Of a stretch of 64,000 nt of DNA, positions 44,647 through 54,629 are shown in pieces. The DNA is taken from positions 10,525,025 through 10,589,024 of the forward strand of contig NC_088649.1 of NCBI RefSeq assembly GCF_964019385.1. Direction: 5' to 3'. Origin of the DNA: Sycon ciliatum (lineage: Eukaryota > Porifera > Calcarea > Leucosolenida > Sycettidae). The notes under the pieces were generated by a model. It was not told the DNA's origin. It searched no databases and saw only the letters and a program-made list of their open reading frames with translations. A program made the position numbers and the translations under genes. Every line of letters begins with the position of its first letter. The stretch's first letter is position 1.

Positions 44647-45654
44647 CCCTTTGCCGGTCTACCATAAGCGTACCGATACTATAGTATCGGTACGTTTGGC
44701 CTTCATTTTTTGGGGTCTTGTTTCTAGGAGACAGCTGAAATGGCGCTCTACGCGTAGCTGAGGTCCAAGGCTTTCTGACGATGTGCAAAACAACCATGCT
44801 TACCATACAAATTGTTGCCGTATCGATCGACTGAAGTTTGTTGAAATTGGAAAAGACGACCATCCGCCATGCGCGCATTTCAAGAATGCGAGTGCATCTC
44901 TTGGGGCCGTGTTTGACAAGCGTTCTGAGAGCAGTAACAGCACCAGTCGAGGCTGGATCTCCCGGGAGGTTTTGCAGTGTAGTGTGTTGAGAAAAAGAGC
45001 TCCGTTGAGTCCTGCTAGTTCAAAAATATATTGTCCACGAATGAAGAAACAAAATTCTCCAAACAGAGAGGAGGCCTTCTTGCTGCCGACACGGCGACAG
45101 CGACTGTCACAAGGACTCGTCAAGTGCGATCAGCTGATTCGCCTGGCCGTGAGAATCACGGCATGCGTAAGCTCGCGCCTGAGTACTCATCTGAGCGAGA
45201 GTGAATCTGACACGAGCAGCGCTGAGATGAACAAACCGAAACTGCGATATCGTAGAATGGGAATTGCTGCTGCTGGCGTATCGCCGATGGCGAGGTGTTG
45301 GTGTTCAATGGCGGTATTGTAGAGAGCCTACATTTCTTGTAAAGACGTAGCCCTTGCCTGATTGTTTATCGTACGACTTCAGCTCCATCACGAACTTGGT
45401 ATGCCCTCCGTGCTGTGATATTCGTGTATTTCATTCGCAATTGTATTTTCTCTCAGCTTGAAGGGCTACCATGGGCCCTATCCTTGCCTGGACCTAGTCA
45501 TATTTGAATTTTCTGGAAGCGTTCAGGCACACAGATTTTGAAAATATATGGTTTACCCATACCTACATCACATGGTTCTTGAGTTATTGCTGGTTGTGTG
45601 TACATGTATTTGCGTGACCACTCCGCACATACATTGAGTTAGACCGGCAAAGGG
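44647..45654. mobile_element. piggyBac-type non-autonomous element (1008 bp)
   Basis: The ends are CCCTTTGCCGGTCTA and TAGACCGGCAAAGGG-type complements, flanked by TTAA at 44643-44646 and 45655-45658. CCC...GGG ends with TTAA are the rule for piggyBac. Just inside the left end is a 26-base perfect palindrome (two halves CGTACCGATACTA/TAGTATCGGTACG, about 44668-44693). The longest frame (44783-45322) resembles no transposase I know, so the element is either an internally deleted derivative or a MITE. It sits in the left arm of the foldback element. Confidence 0.82.
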
Positions 45655-45658
45655 TTAA

Positions 45659-47226
45659 GCCTAAAATCCAAAATTTCACCAGTTGTAAACTTCGAGGTGC
45701 TGAGTCGAATGATCTTGGTTCGAGGAAGCTGAGACGCTCCCTTCCTCCTATATTCCCAATCGAACTCGCGCACTTCCACCGAAATTGAGTGACTGCGCCC
45801 TACGAGATGGGGATTTGCATGCAAAATGTCACATAAAGCGCCATTTCGATCTTATGAAAGCACGGGTGACCGGAATTGGCTCCTATGTTGTAGTCTTTTG
45901 AACGTTGAGTCGACTGGTGTTGATCCGAAAAGGCTGCGATACAGCGTTCGGCCCTTATTCCCAATCGAACATGGCTGAACAAGCGGTCACGTGCTCCTGC
46001 ATGTACCAGTCACCTGGTCCCCGCGCCAGCAGGCGACAACTTTCACAACAAGATTCAATTCAAAGGTTCAAAGGTTCAACTCGATTGACAGAAACTCGCC
46101 CAAACATGCTGTAAGTTGCAGCCTGCAGCTGCGATGACCAGGTGACTGGTGCACGCAGGGGCACGTGACCGCTTGTTCAGCCATGTTCGATTGGGAATAA
46201 GGGCCGAACGCTGTATCGCAGCCTTTTCGGGCCAACACCAGTCAACTCAGCGTTCAAAAGGCTACAACATAGGGGCCAATCCGTCTTTTGAACACTGAGG
46301 CGACTGGTGTTGATCCGAAAAGGCTGCGATAGAGCGTTCGGCCTTTATACCCAATCAAACATGGTTGAGCAAGCGGTCACGTGCTCCTGCGTACACCAGT
46401 CACCTGGTCCCAGCGCCAGCATTCGACAACTTTCACACCAAGATTCAACTCAAAGGTTCAAAGGTTCAACTCGATTGACAGAAACTCGCCCAAACATGCT
46501 GTAAGTTGCAGCCTGCAGGCGCGATGACCAGGTGACTGGTGCACGCAGGAGCACGTGACCGCTTGTTCAGCCATGTTCGATTGGGAATAAGGGCCGAACG
46601 CTATATCGCAGCCTTTTCGGATCAACACCAGTCAACTCAGCGTTCAAAAGGCTACAACATAGGAGCCAATTCAGGTCACCCGTGCTTTCATAAGATCGAA
46701 ATGGCGCTTTATGTGACATTTTGCATGCAAATCCCCATCTCGTAGGGCGCAGTCACTCAATTTCGGTGGAAGTGCGCGAGTTCGATTGGGAATATAGGAG
46801 GAAGGGAGCGTCTCAGCTTCCTCGAGCCAAGATCATTCGACTCAGCACCTCGAAGTTTACAACTGGTGAAATTTTGGATTTTAGGCTTAAAAAAAAAGTA
46901 CATTATCGTGTCCGTTCCCGAAGGGAACTCACGACGGCCGTTAACACCCGATAAACCCTAGCGGCAGATGCATCGCCTAACGGTGGGAGGTGAGTGGGCA
47001 AGTCTCACAACCACTGGCACACGTGCCGAAAACGACCCCATTAGCTGCATCCATGTACCCCTTGTGTCTGGCCACAAGTTCCCAGTTGACTGTGGGTAGC
47101 AGCACGGCTGGAAAAACCGCTCCCTGGCAGGACTTGAACCAGGTACCTCTCGTATCTCAATCATGGTCTTTGACCAACCCACTGTGTCTGCCTAGGCACT
47201 GTGCCTGCCTAGGCTTAACTTCCCCA
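45659..47226. mobile_element. Foldback MITE family C, copy 2, with SINE in its right arm
   Basis: The inner arms start TTAAGCCTAAAATCC and end GGATTTTAGGCTTAA. The right outer end CTTAACTTCCCC then TTAA (47227-47230) matches family C ends. The centre near 46260 repeats a segment of about 350 bases (45890-46230 and 46280-46620). The left outer end is covered by the piggyBac-type element and SINE. Compared with copies 1 and 3, the internal sequence differs, so this is an older or distinct subfamily. Confidence 0.8.
46891..47210 (-). mobile_element. SINE copy 3, minus strand
   Basis: An 8-bp duplication AGGCTTAA (46883-46890 and 47211-47218) flanks it. The poly-A-like tail is at 46891 and the head near 47200. 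B box complement GGACTTGAACC at about 47132. Same variants as copy 2 at 44392. Confidence 0.88.
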
Positions 47227-47230
47227 TTAA

Positions 47231-47712
47231 TGTCGGTGATGCCACCGTTGTGCCATGGCTGGTAGTTCGGCTTACTTATAGTTCGTAGCTTTACCGATAA
47301 GGCAAAGATGGCCGACACAGCTAGCTGTCTACAGCATTGGGTTATAGTTGTGATACGTAGCTGCTCGACCTAACAGTGCACAGCGCATGTACTTCTGTGC
47401 TAGAACTAGTAGAAGAATATACTTGCAGTAAGATGATCACCCGGTGGCCAACAGGCAACAGTACTCATACTTGCGTACATGACATCATGTACATGTACAT
47501 TCACCCTTAATCTCTGTATGCAGAACAACAAGGCCAAGGCGAATTTGCAAATAAACACACGGCTGAATAGGGCTTGAAAGTGCTACTTCACAGCATAGCA
47601 ACAATTTCAAAAATTCAAAAAAAAAATGGATCCACTAGGATCCAGTTTTTGTATGGATCCAGGTATATTTCAATCGGTCTTACTCACAGCAAGGTGATAT
47701 ACTGTAAACTGC
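47231..47712. other. Polinton interior, no gene, small dispersed repeat
   Basis: 47231-47350 resembles 55210-55345 (CCATGGCYGG, CGTAGCTGTAC, CAGCTAGCTGT and CAGCRTTGGGT blocks), a dispersed repeat of unknown kind. The rest is unassigned. Confidence 0.45.
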
Positions 47713-49010
47713 CTATCCGGTGTGAAGCTCTTGCACCATGTCTCGTTGATACGGTGAGAGCATACTCTCGGTAACCTTCAAATGCTCAGGGGCTAGAGAA
47801 TAGTCGTTATGATATCGATGAAGTTCCGCTGGGTACACCAAATCACACTCAACAATGTAGCCTACATCACTGTTCACTTCTGTGCCCAAGATGGTGTCGA
47901 GGTCCTCATTGATCCAGTGGAAATTAGAGACTGAAAGGTACTTTGACATTGCCCATCCATACAGATTGTTAGCATCCAAGTACATGTATTGGATATAGGA
48001 TGATGGCTGCGTATTGTCGAAATCGTCCATATGCTTATTGTTCGCCTTGGCATATCGATGATGTGCCATGCTGACACCGCCTCGTTTGCCTTTCTCGACA
48101 AACAAGTATTTGTCAACATCGGTCACCAATTCCAGTTTGACATTGGAGAGTTTGAGCAAGGCATCCCTGCAACTATACCCCGGCAACGTATAGTAGTTAG
48201 CAGGATCCAGATGGTATATGTTCAAAGCGGTCTTCCTGAAGTTTTCGAACACATCAGCAAGTAGGTATACGTCAGCTTGCAAGTATATGTCATGGTAATG
48301 TGTCAGATCTTCGCATTCAAACGCTTGCCATACATGCTGCGCCCTTTCATACTCCTCTAGGCTGATTCCAGAACCTGATAATGTTGAATGAAATGACTCT
48401 CGAGATGGCAGCTCCGTTTCATTGAATCTTGCAAACGAGTCCATGTACTGATAAGGATACACTCCTTTCTGGCTCATCAAATCCGGCTTTTCCAGTGTGT
48501 TAGTGTACACCAAAGCCTCCGGTGGTGTGTTCTTCACCAATTTCTCGAGAGAGGCATTTAGAAACGCCAAACTGTTGATGAAGCGAAACTACCTCCATGT
48601 CAAACTCATGTACTATTCCATGTTGTTTGGGATCACTGAGATACCGCCCCACCTGTCTGGACTTGGACTTGCCATACTTATTCACATAGTCCACCGTCTC
48701 CACGTCCGTTACACCACCAATGAACGAAATCAGATGATGAGCGTCGTAGTGCTTCAGATTGTGAAATACCATGGGAATGTGCTGGGCGAATGGCCGCATA
48801 ATTCGCATCCAAACTCACCACGAGATCCAAGTCATTTACATCCATCCTGTACGTCTTTAGCGCACCTCGTCGCGCAACATCTACCAATTCAAACCCATCA
48901 TCACTTTCTCTAGCGCGTTTCTCCGGTGGTTCATCCTCAACTTTAGCTCCTGGATCATAATGTCTTTTCATTTGGCGAGGAGCATCTAGCTGATGGCTAC
49001 TGGCGTCCAT
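47713..49010 (-). pseudogene. Protein-primed DNA polymerase B of the Polinton-like fossil
   Basis: Read on the minus strand, the N-terminal part starts MDASSHQLDAPRQMKRHYDP. It is followed by the exonuclease-type VFHNLKHYDAHHLI block near 48760, then the long region DIYLQADVYLLADVFENFRK (about 48290-48230), the YTLPGYSCRDALLKL block and the polymerase A motif MYLDANNLYGWAMSKYL near 47970. These are the motifs of family B polymerases that start from a protein primer, as in Polintons and adenoviruses. The downstream polymerase motifs are not visible. Broken. Confidence 0.85.
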
Positions 49011-49308
49011 TGTTTTCCCCTATATCAAGACAGTAAAATCGATTGAAAACCAGCATTCGTTCCGTCAGTCGGAAGAGCTTCTTCGCCACTAATATCTGAA
49101 TCAAGCGGCACATTTTCCTATCAACTGTGAACCACTGATACTCAATCTCCAGAGAAAACATGCTTTAGGGTGTGACATCTTCAGGGTGGTTTGCAGGAAT
49201 GGAACTGAACCTGAAAACAATGAACACACTTTACCATTAACCCATCATTGGCGTTCGTGGTGTGTTTGTGTATAGCAAGGACAATTTTAATCACAACGTT
49301 TGTGGAAA

Positions 49309-49412
49309 GTTTGTCGAAAGGTTAGCCGAAAAGTTAGCCGAAAAGTTAGCCGAAAAGTTAGCCGAAAAGTTAGCCGAAAAGTTAGCCGAAAAGTTAGCCG
49401 AAAAGTTAGCCT
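49309..49412. repeat. 12-bp tandem repeat, eight to nine units
   Basis: Unit GTTAGCCGAAAA from 49321 to 49412 with one variant unit before. The minus-strand reading FSAN is a by-product. Confidence 0.95.
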
Positions 49413-49465
49413 TGCATGACAAAAGCTCGTAAGCTTTGCATCCAGCAAAAAAACAACCCCCGGGA

Positions 49466-49616
49466 TAGATGAAAACATTTGACCAATCAGCATCAAGCCC
49501 ACCAAAACATTTGACCAATCAGCATCAAGCCCACCAGAAACATTTAACCAATCAGCATCAAGCCCGCCAAAAAGCCCACCAAAAACATTTGACCAATCAG
49601 CATCATGCCCGCCAAA
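49466..49616. repeat. Tandem repeat of about 31 bp, four units
   Basis: Unit AACATTTGACCAATCAGCAT plus CAAGCCCACCA with small variations. ATTGG/CCAAT motifs are regular within it. Confidence 0.9.
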
Positions 49617-50454
49617 ATCATGATTCATCTCATTTTAAAGGTTCCTCACACGATACCGCCACCTTTGTGAACTGATACAGTATGGAAAGAAGATCACAGT
49701 CAAACGTGTGCATGTTCTGGATCACGTGATCAAGTGAATATGTTTCCCAGCAATAAGCATCAATTAATGATGTCATAAAAGATATATCAGATGGAGATAA
49801 AAGCAGCAAATTCGAACGCAACGTGGACAGTTGCAATGAAGCCACCATCCTAGTCGACTCCATGAGATGCAGTACGTATAGGAGTGGGAAATGCTGAGGA
49901 AGAGGTTTCATGATTCGAATGAACATCAGCCAGGACACATTGCTATGAGGTAAGCAGGAATGTAGTTTACGTAATGCATCCACATTCGTATCGTATACTA
50001 TACAGGATAATTATTATTATTATTAATTCAACATCTCCTGGCTCGTCAGAAGACTGCCAATATATATGAGAAGTCGGGTGGTAGCCAACCACAGCGGGGG
50101 GGGATAATGTTATAGCATAGTTTAGACTCTTGTACAAACAGGACTTCTTCATCGCACTTATCTGCTCTCGAAGAGGGTGTACACGAAGCTGATCGGATAA
50201 GAGTTCAGTTTTCGAAAGAAAATGCAAATGATGACGATCCACACCACATAACCGCTCATGTGCAGCGTAAGTATCAAAATTAGAATCCATCTTCACCCCA
50301 TATCATCGTCATCTTCATAATGAAACATTATCCAACAATGTACCTACTTTATAAACCCACTCCCATCCGGGGCAATTAGCAGGTACAACCATTGGGGTAC
50401 AATCATGATGTCATGCCCCTCAACCACCTACAACACCCGAAAAATGATTTTTTT

Positions 50455-50945
50455 AACGTAAAAATAGGACGACCGGTTTTTACCCCAAAAATGGGGCCGT
50501 CAGCTCCCTTTGATATGGTGACATCATGTCCCGGCTGACTGTGAAGCGATCCGGAGCCAATGGATAGTCATTGAAAATAGTCGTGTAACATCTCTGGAAT
50601 CCTGAGGTCACACTCAACCATTATAGCCTCTCGGTGCATCTGCTGGATGTTGTAGTATGTCGTCAATCAACTGGTGTCTGTAGGGGGTTAGGAAGTTGAA
50701 TCCCCCAACAGGGCAGTGGTTGCATCATAGACCACCCGTAGAGATGGTTGGCATCCAGGTACGTGATGTACGCGTGCTGGGTTGATTTGCATCCTGATCC
50801 TGCACGGGTAGTGATTGTTGGCGACTGTCTATCTGTTGGATGCCATGCTGAGCCCACCCCTCTTTCCATGCTCGATGAAATTATAGACGTCAATAGGTCG
50901 CTGATCTCTCATCCAGCGAGACCTTGGTGAGCTTCAGGAGTGCGT
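50455..50945 (-). pseudogene. Polymerase-like piece of the Polinton-like fossil, copy 1
   Basis: Minus strand AYITYLDANHLYGWSMMQPL near 50770-50710 is the same polymerase A motif as in 47713-49010 but clearly divergent, so it comes from a second polymerase lineage. The region is repeated at 51530-52000. Broken. Confidence 0.65.
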
Positions 50946-51179
50946 CCCAGGCAAGTCCAAGAACTGTGTAAGGTAGACACGTTCTGACCTGTTGTGACAG
51001 ACACTGATGGTAAATGGTGTTTAGTAAAAAAACAGGAGAAGATGTCCTGTCAGGTGATCATTTGCAACCTCTTTCTTTTCGAGATGGCGACCTCATCCTG
51101 CCTCTCCTCCTCCACTTCAACTTGAGATGTTCACGAAGAAGAAGGTATCTCCTGCTCCTACAACTCTGCACAAGATGGA

Positions 51180-51300
51180 AATCGTCAGTGATGGTGTGTC
51201 TGTCTGTCTGTCTGTCTGTCTTTCTGTCCGTTTGTCGGTCGGTCTGTTTGCCTGTCTGTGTACCAGTGTCATTATGTGTGTATGTGGTATGACTTTGGTT
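51180..51300. repeat. TCTG/TGTC microsatellite
   Basis: About 80 bases of imperfect TGTC/TCGG tetramers. Confidence 0.85.
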
Positions 51301-51529
51301 TCTGCAAAACAGATCATCATATTCCCAGAGCTGGATGATCTGGTGGTTCAATATGGTATATGCCTTATAGAAACTGAACTATGAACCTTCTCTATAAAGA
51401 CTATCCTACCATAATCAGCCTTATATGAACTTACCAATACCCTTCGCATGTTTTCCCTATCCAAATCATATTAACCCATTCACCGCTAAAGACGTATATA
51501 TACGTCATTGAGAATGACTTTTTTAATGT

Positions 51530-52000
51530 AAAAATTCGGCACCCGGTTTTTTACCACAAAAATGGGGCCACCAGCTCCCTTTGATATGGTGACAGGATGT
51601 GCCGGCTGACTGTGACGCGATTCGGAGTCAATGGATAGTCATTGAAAATAGTCGTGTAACATCTCTGGAATCCTGAGGTCACACACCCACACACTCAACC
51701 ATATTATAGCCTCTCGGTGCATCTGCTGGATGTTGTAGTATGTCGTCAATCAACTGGTGTCTGTAGGGGGGTTAGGAAGTTTAGACCACCCGTAGAGATT
51801 GTTGGCATCCAGGTACGTGATGTACGCGTGCTGGGTTGACTTGCATCATGATCCTGCACGGGTAGTGATTGTTGGCGACTGTCCATCTGTTCGATGCCAT
51901 GCTGATCCCACCACCATCCCCCTTCTTTCCATCCTCGATGACATTGTAGATGACGATAGGTCGCTGATCTCTCATCCAGCGAGACCTTGGTGAGCTTCGG
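51530..52000 (-). pseudogene. Polymerase-like piece of the Polinton-like fossil, copy 2
   Basis: Direct duplicate of 50455-50945, starting with the same CCGGTTTTTACC...AAAAATGGGGCC stretch and sharing the text for about 470 bases. Minus-strand MASNRWTVANNHYPCR is the segment before the A motif. Broken. Confidence 0.65.
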
Positions 52001-52020
52001 TCCCAGTATATATAGTCAAT

Positions 52021-52270
52021 TTGAGCCTTCCCTCTTGTGCGTAGTCGTCCGCGGTGGTTTGGTACAATTCGTGCTTTCAGTACGAGAGGTTGCGGGTACG
52101 AATCCAGCTTTGTTACATGATGCGTTTTTTTCTTCTTTACGGTCTGGGTATAAATAGGCGATTTGAGCCTTGGGTCTTGTGTGTAGTCGTCCTGGTCGTT
52201 TGGTACAGTTCATGCTTTCCGTACGAGAGGTTGCGGGTACGAATCCAGCTTTGTTACATGATGCTTCTTT
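52021..52270 (+). repeat. Tandem pair, period 142 bp, tRNA-like B box
   Basis: Units begin at TTGAGCC (52021 and 52163). Each carries GTTTGGTACA as a possible A-box part and GCGGGTACGAATCC as a B box (about 52093 and 52231), spaced about as in a tRNA. This may be a small tRNA-derived SINE in two tandem copies. A complete cloverleaf was not confirmed. Confidence 0.55.
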
Positions 52271-52309
52271 TCTTCAAAGCCTCAGACAGAAAGACCCTCA
52301 ATGATCATA

Positions 52310-52811
52310 AGGACAATTGTTTCAACTATGACTGCATGCCTTATATGACCTGGCCAGGATACGCATGCCATATAAGGCATCTTCCACCCACTATGGAATA
52401 TGCCTTATTTAAAAACTACAGCATGTACACCTTCCCTATAAGGACACTTCACCCTACTATGGAATATGCCTTATAGGACCAAACCAGTGTACACCTTCCC
52501 TATATGGACACTTCACCCCTCTATGGCACATGCCTTATATGACATCATCCGTGTACACCTTCCCTATAAGGACACTTCACCCCTTTATGGCACATGCCTT
52601 ATATGACCTCATCCGTGTACCCCTTCCCTATAAGGACACTTCTCCCCTCTATGGAAGATGCCTTATATGACCTGAACCACGTGCACCTTCCTTATAAGGA
52701 CACTTCACCCCACTATAGACCATCCAGACATATATAGCACATTCTACCATATCACCCTATATAGCCACTACTTCCATATAAAGCACAGAGGCCAATCCCA
52801 AAGGTCAAAGG
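52310..52811. repeat. Subterminal repeat cluster of the Polinton-like element
   Basis: About seven units of roughly 60-65 bp with the frame GCCTTATATGACC, GTGTACACCTTCCCTATAAG, GACACTTCACCCCTCTATGG. They lie immediately inside the right terminal repeat. The equivalent left part is not present beside the left terminal repeat. Confidence 0.85.
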
Positions 52812-53116
52812 TCACATTCCTTATATGGACCAATCATCCTTATTTGGAAAGGCCAAAGGTCACAGCAAAGGTCAAAGGTCAAATGACATCTTCCATATAT
52901 GGACTATTCATCCTTATATGGAAAGGTCAAATGTCACAACAAAGGTCAATGGTCAAATGACATCTTCCATATATGGACTATTCAGCCTTGTATGGCAGCT
53001 CAAAGGTCAAAGGTCAACTCAAAGGTCATCTGTCATATATGGACTATTCTTCCTTATTTGGCAGTCAGGGGTCAAAGGTCACTTTTGTCCCAGAACCCCT
53101 ACCGCACTATACTACT
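52812..53116. repeat. Right terminal inverted repeat of the Polinton-like element
   Basis: Complement of 44076-44391, with AGGTCAAAGGTCA repeats and CCATATATGG boxes at about 52892, 52971 and 53035. Confidence 0.9.
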
Positions 53117-53122
53117 TCCATC

Positions 53123-54234
53123 CAACACATTATGTATCAGCAGATGGTGCTTCCTCTGGCATTTCGTGCACTTCGAGCCTGACAGACATTCCCTTGCCAT
53201 ATGGCCATACTTGAGGCAGTTCCAGCAGAGTCTCTCTCGCTGCATAAAAACCTTTCTCCCTTCCTTTGGGAGTGACTTCAGCTGCTTCTCTGCGTCTGCG
53301 ACCGATGTCGCCATGCACTGCGCCGACGCAGTGGGCCTTGGCACTGATCGTTCCATTGGCTTTCCGGCAGTATCACCCTGTCGTATGTGCGTGACCTGGA
53401 AAGATGCGCCCTGCTCCTGAACCTGACGCTGATACATCCGTAGCACTGCCGTTCGATCAGGTACGTCTTCACCTCAGGTCCACATTGATCCAAGATCAAC
53501 TGCTTTGCCATTGGCATTGCTTGCAGCACAGAGGCCATATTACCTATATCGGCGCTATACTTGGTGTCCACCTCGCAATTTTCCGTCATAGCGAGTGTGG
53601 CCCACACCTCTACCTCTCGGCAAACACGGACAACGTATTGGTGAAAAGACTCCTCTGACCGCTGCTTGCCTATCAGCAAAGTCTTCCACGCTTTATCTGG
53701 CGTCTTTCCGAGCGAGGCAAGCAACTCCCGCTTTGCTTCCTCTTTGTTATTGAGGCCAATACAAATCCTCTCCGCTGTGCTACCCGCTAGCGCGATACGC
53801 AATCGCAGCAGCCATTCGCTTTCTTCGAACACGTTCTTGGAACAGATGTCCTCGAACAGGCCGAGATAATGCTCCAGTGGCTGCGTTCCATCATATGGGG
53901 GGATTTTCATCAACGGTTTACGCCCACCGCTGTGACAGGGAGCTTCCACTATACCTCCCATTGCACTCTCTCTGGCGGCTTCACCATCACCGTCATCCGC
54001 CTTGGCGATGCGCTTGTTTATCTCCTTGAGCTTTTTGTCAAACTCGGTGCGGAGCGCCTCTTGCCGTCTGGCACTGCGCTCCTCACGCTCCTCGCACTGT
54101 CGGAGCCTCTGCTCCACATATTCCACCAACTTCTCGCCTTCCAATTCTAACCGAATTCCATTGGCGATAAAGATGGCTTCCAAATTACCTAGTTCCTCTG
54201 CCATGCTCGCTTTAATCCTGACCTGGTCGCCAAA
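53123..54234 (-). pseudogene. BEL/Pao 2 gag region
   Basis: MAEELGNLEAIFIANGIRLE starts near 54204. The capsid-like part (LEHYLGLFEDICSKNVFEES, SEESFHQYVVRVCREVEVWA) and zinc knuckles (CWNCLKYGHMAREC, CTKCQRKHHLLIH at 53130-53230) run toward the left. The left edge meets the insertion at TCCATC (53117-53122). Part of a broken element. Confidence 0.87.
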
Positions 54235-54624
54235 TGTTGTGAACCCTGAGGCCTCTGGTTCTCTAAAGTGCCAGGAATGAACAACCACACCGCACGAGGA
54301 CAGCTATTGAATCTTAATGGTATATTTCACTTGATCGAATATAATAACTATAACACTAATATCACCAGCTATTTATAGCATGCAAAAACAGCGTACATGT
54401 ATATAAAAAAACATACACATATAATTACACAGAGGGTGTGCGCCTTAACCACATATAATTATAACATGACACGACAGCGTATACAGCAAGCCGCACACAG
54501 CGCATATAGCGCATGCCATGAAGCAAACATCAGCGGTACGGCGGGTTCGAGATACAACATTGCAACGAATACACTGTCACAAGCGACAAGGCCTTTCCCA
54601 CTCGAGAACTGGTGGTTTGTAACA
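54235..54624 (-). repeat. 5' LTR of BEL/Pao 2
   Basis: Right LTR, 390 bp, with a TATA-like AGCTATTTATAGC near 54370. On the minus strand it is followed by TTTGGCGACCAGGTCAGGAT, the primer-site region at about 54215-54234. Confidence 0.88.
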
Positions 54625-54629
54625 ATGTC

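Larger units (their letters stand above)
49011..50300. other. Polinton interior with minus-strand frames of unknown kind
   Basis: Minus-strand frames at 49630-49983 (MDALRKLHSCLPHSNVSWLM) and 49967-50296 (MKMDSNFDTYAAHERLCGVD) show no recognised family. They may be eroded Polinton genes. A TTA microsatellite lies at about 50010-50026. Confidence 0.35.
44076..53116 (-). mobile_element. Polinton/Maverick-like element, 9.04 kb, broken
   Basis: Fossil virus-like DNA element. Its inverted ends start AGTAGTATAGTGCGG and end with the complement ...CTATACTACT, so it begins AG and ends CT as Polintons do. A perfect 6-bp target duplication TCCATC (44070-44075 and 53117-53122) is the Polinton hallmark. 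The terminal repeats are about 305-316 bp. A protein-primed DNA polymerase B lies on the minus strand at 47713-49010, and further polymerase-like pieces lie at 50500-52000. No intact integrase, packaging ATPase or capsid gene was recognised, and 9 kb is short for the family (15-20 kb), so it is a partial, broken copy. It is younger than BEL/Pao 2, which it splits, and has been entered by SINE and MITE elements. Confidence 0.85.
40006..54624 (-). mobile_element. BEL/Pao LTR retroelement 2, minus strand, broken, holds a Polinton-like insertion
   Basis: Fossil. LTRs at 40006-40246 and 54235-54624 share TGTTGTGAACC and GGTTTGTAACA ends, and ATGTC is duplicated on both sides (40001-40005 and 54625-54629). 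Reading on the minus strand, gag lies right (53123-54234), followed by protease (43700-44069), RT, RNase H and integrase down to about 40290. Without the 9.04-kb insertion the element is about 5.6 kb, the same size class as BEL/Pao 1, to which it is clearly related in every domain. It is broken in many places and older than BEL/Pao 1. Confidence 0.93.

Noticed and set aside
49287-49628. Minus-strand frame with FRLT/FSAN repeats
   Set aside because: Product of the 12-bp tandem repeat.
51014-51384. Frames over the TCTG repeat
   Set aside because: Simple sequence; Val-Cys-Leu-Ser periodicity only.
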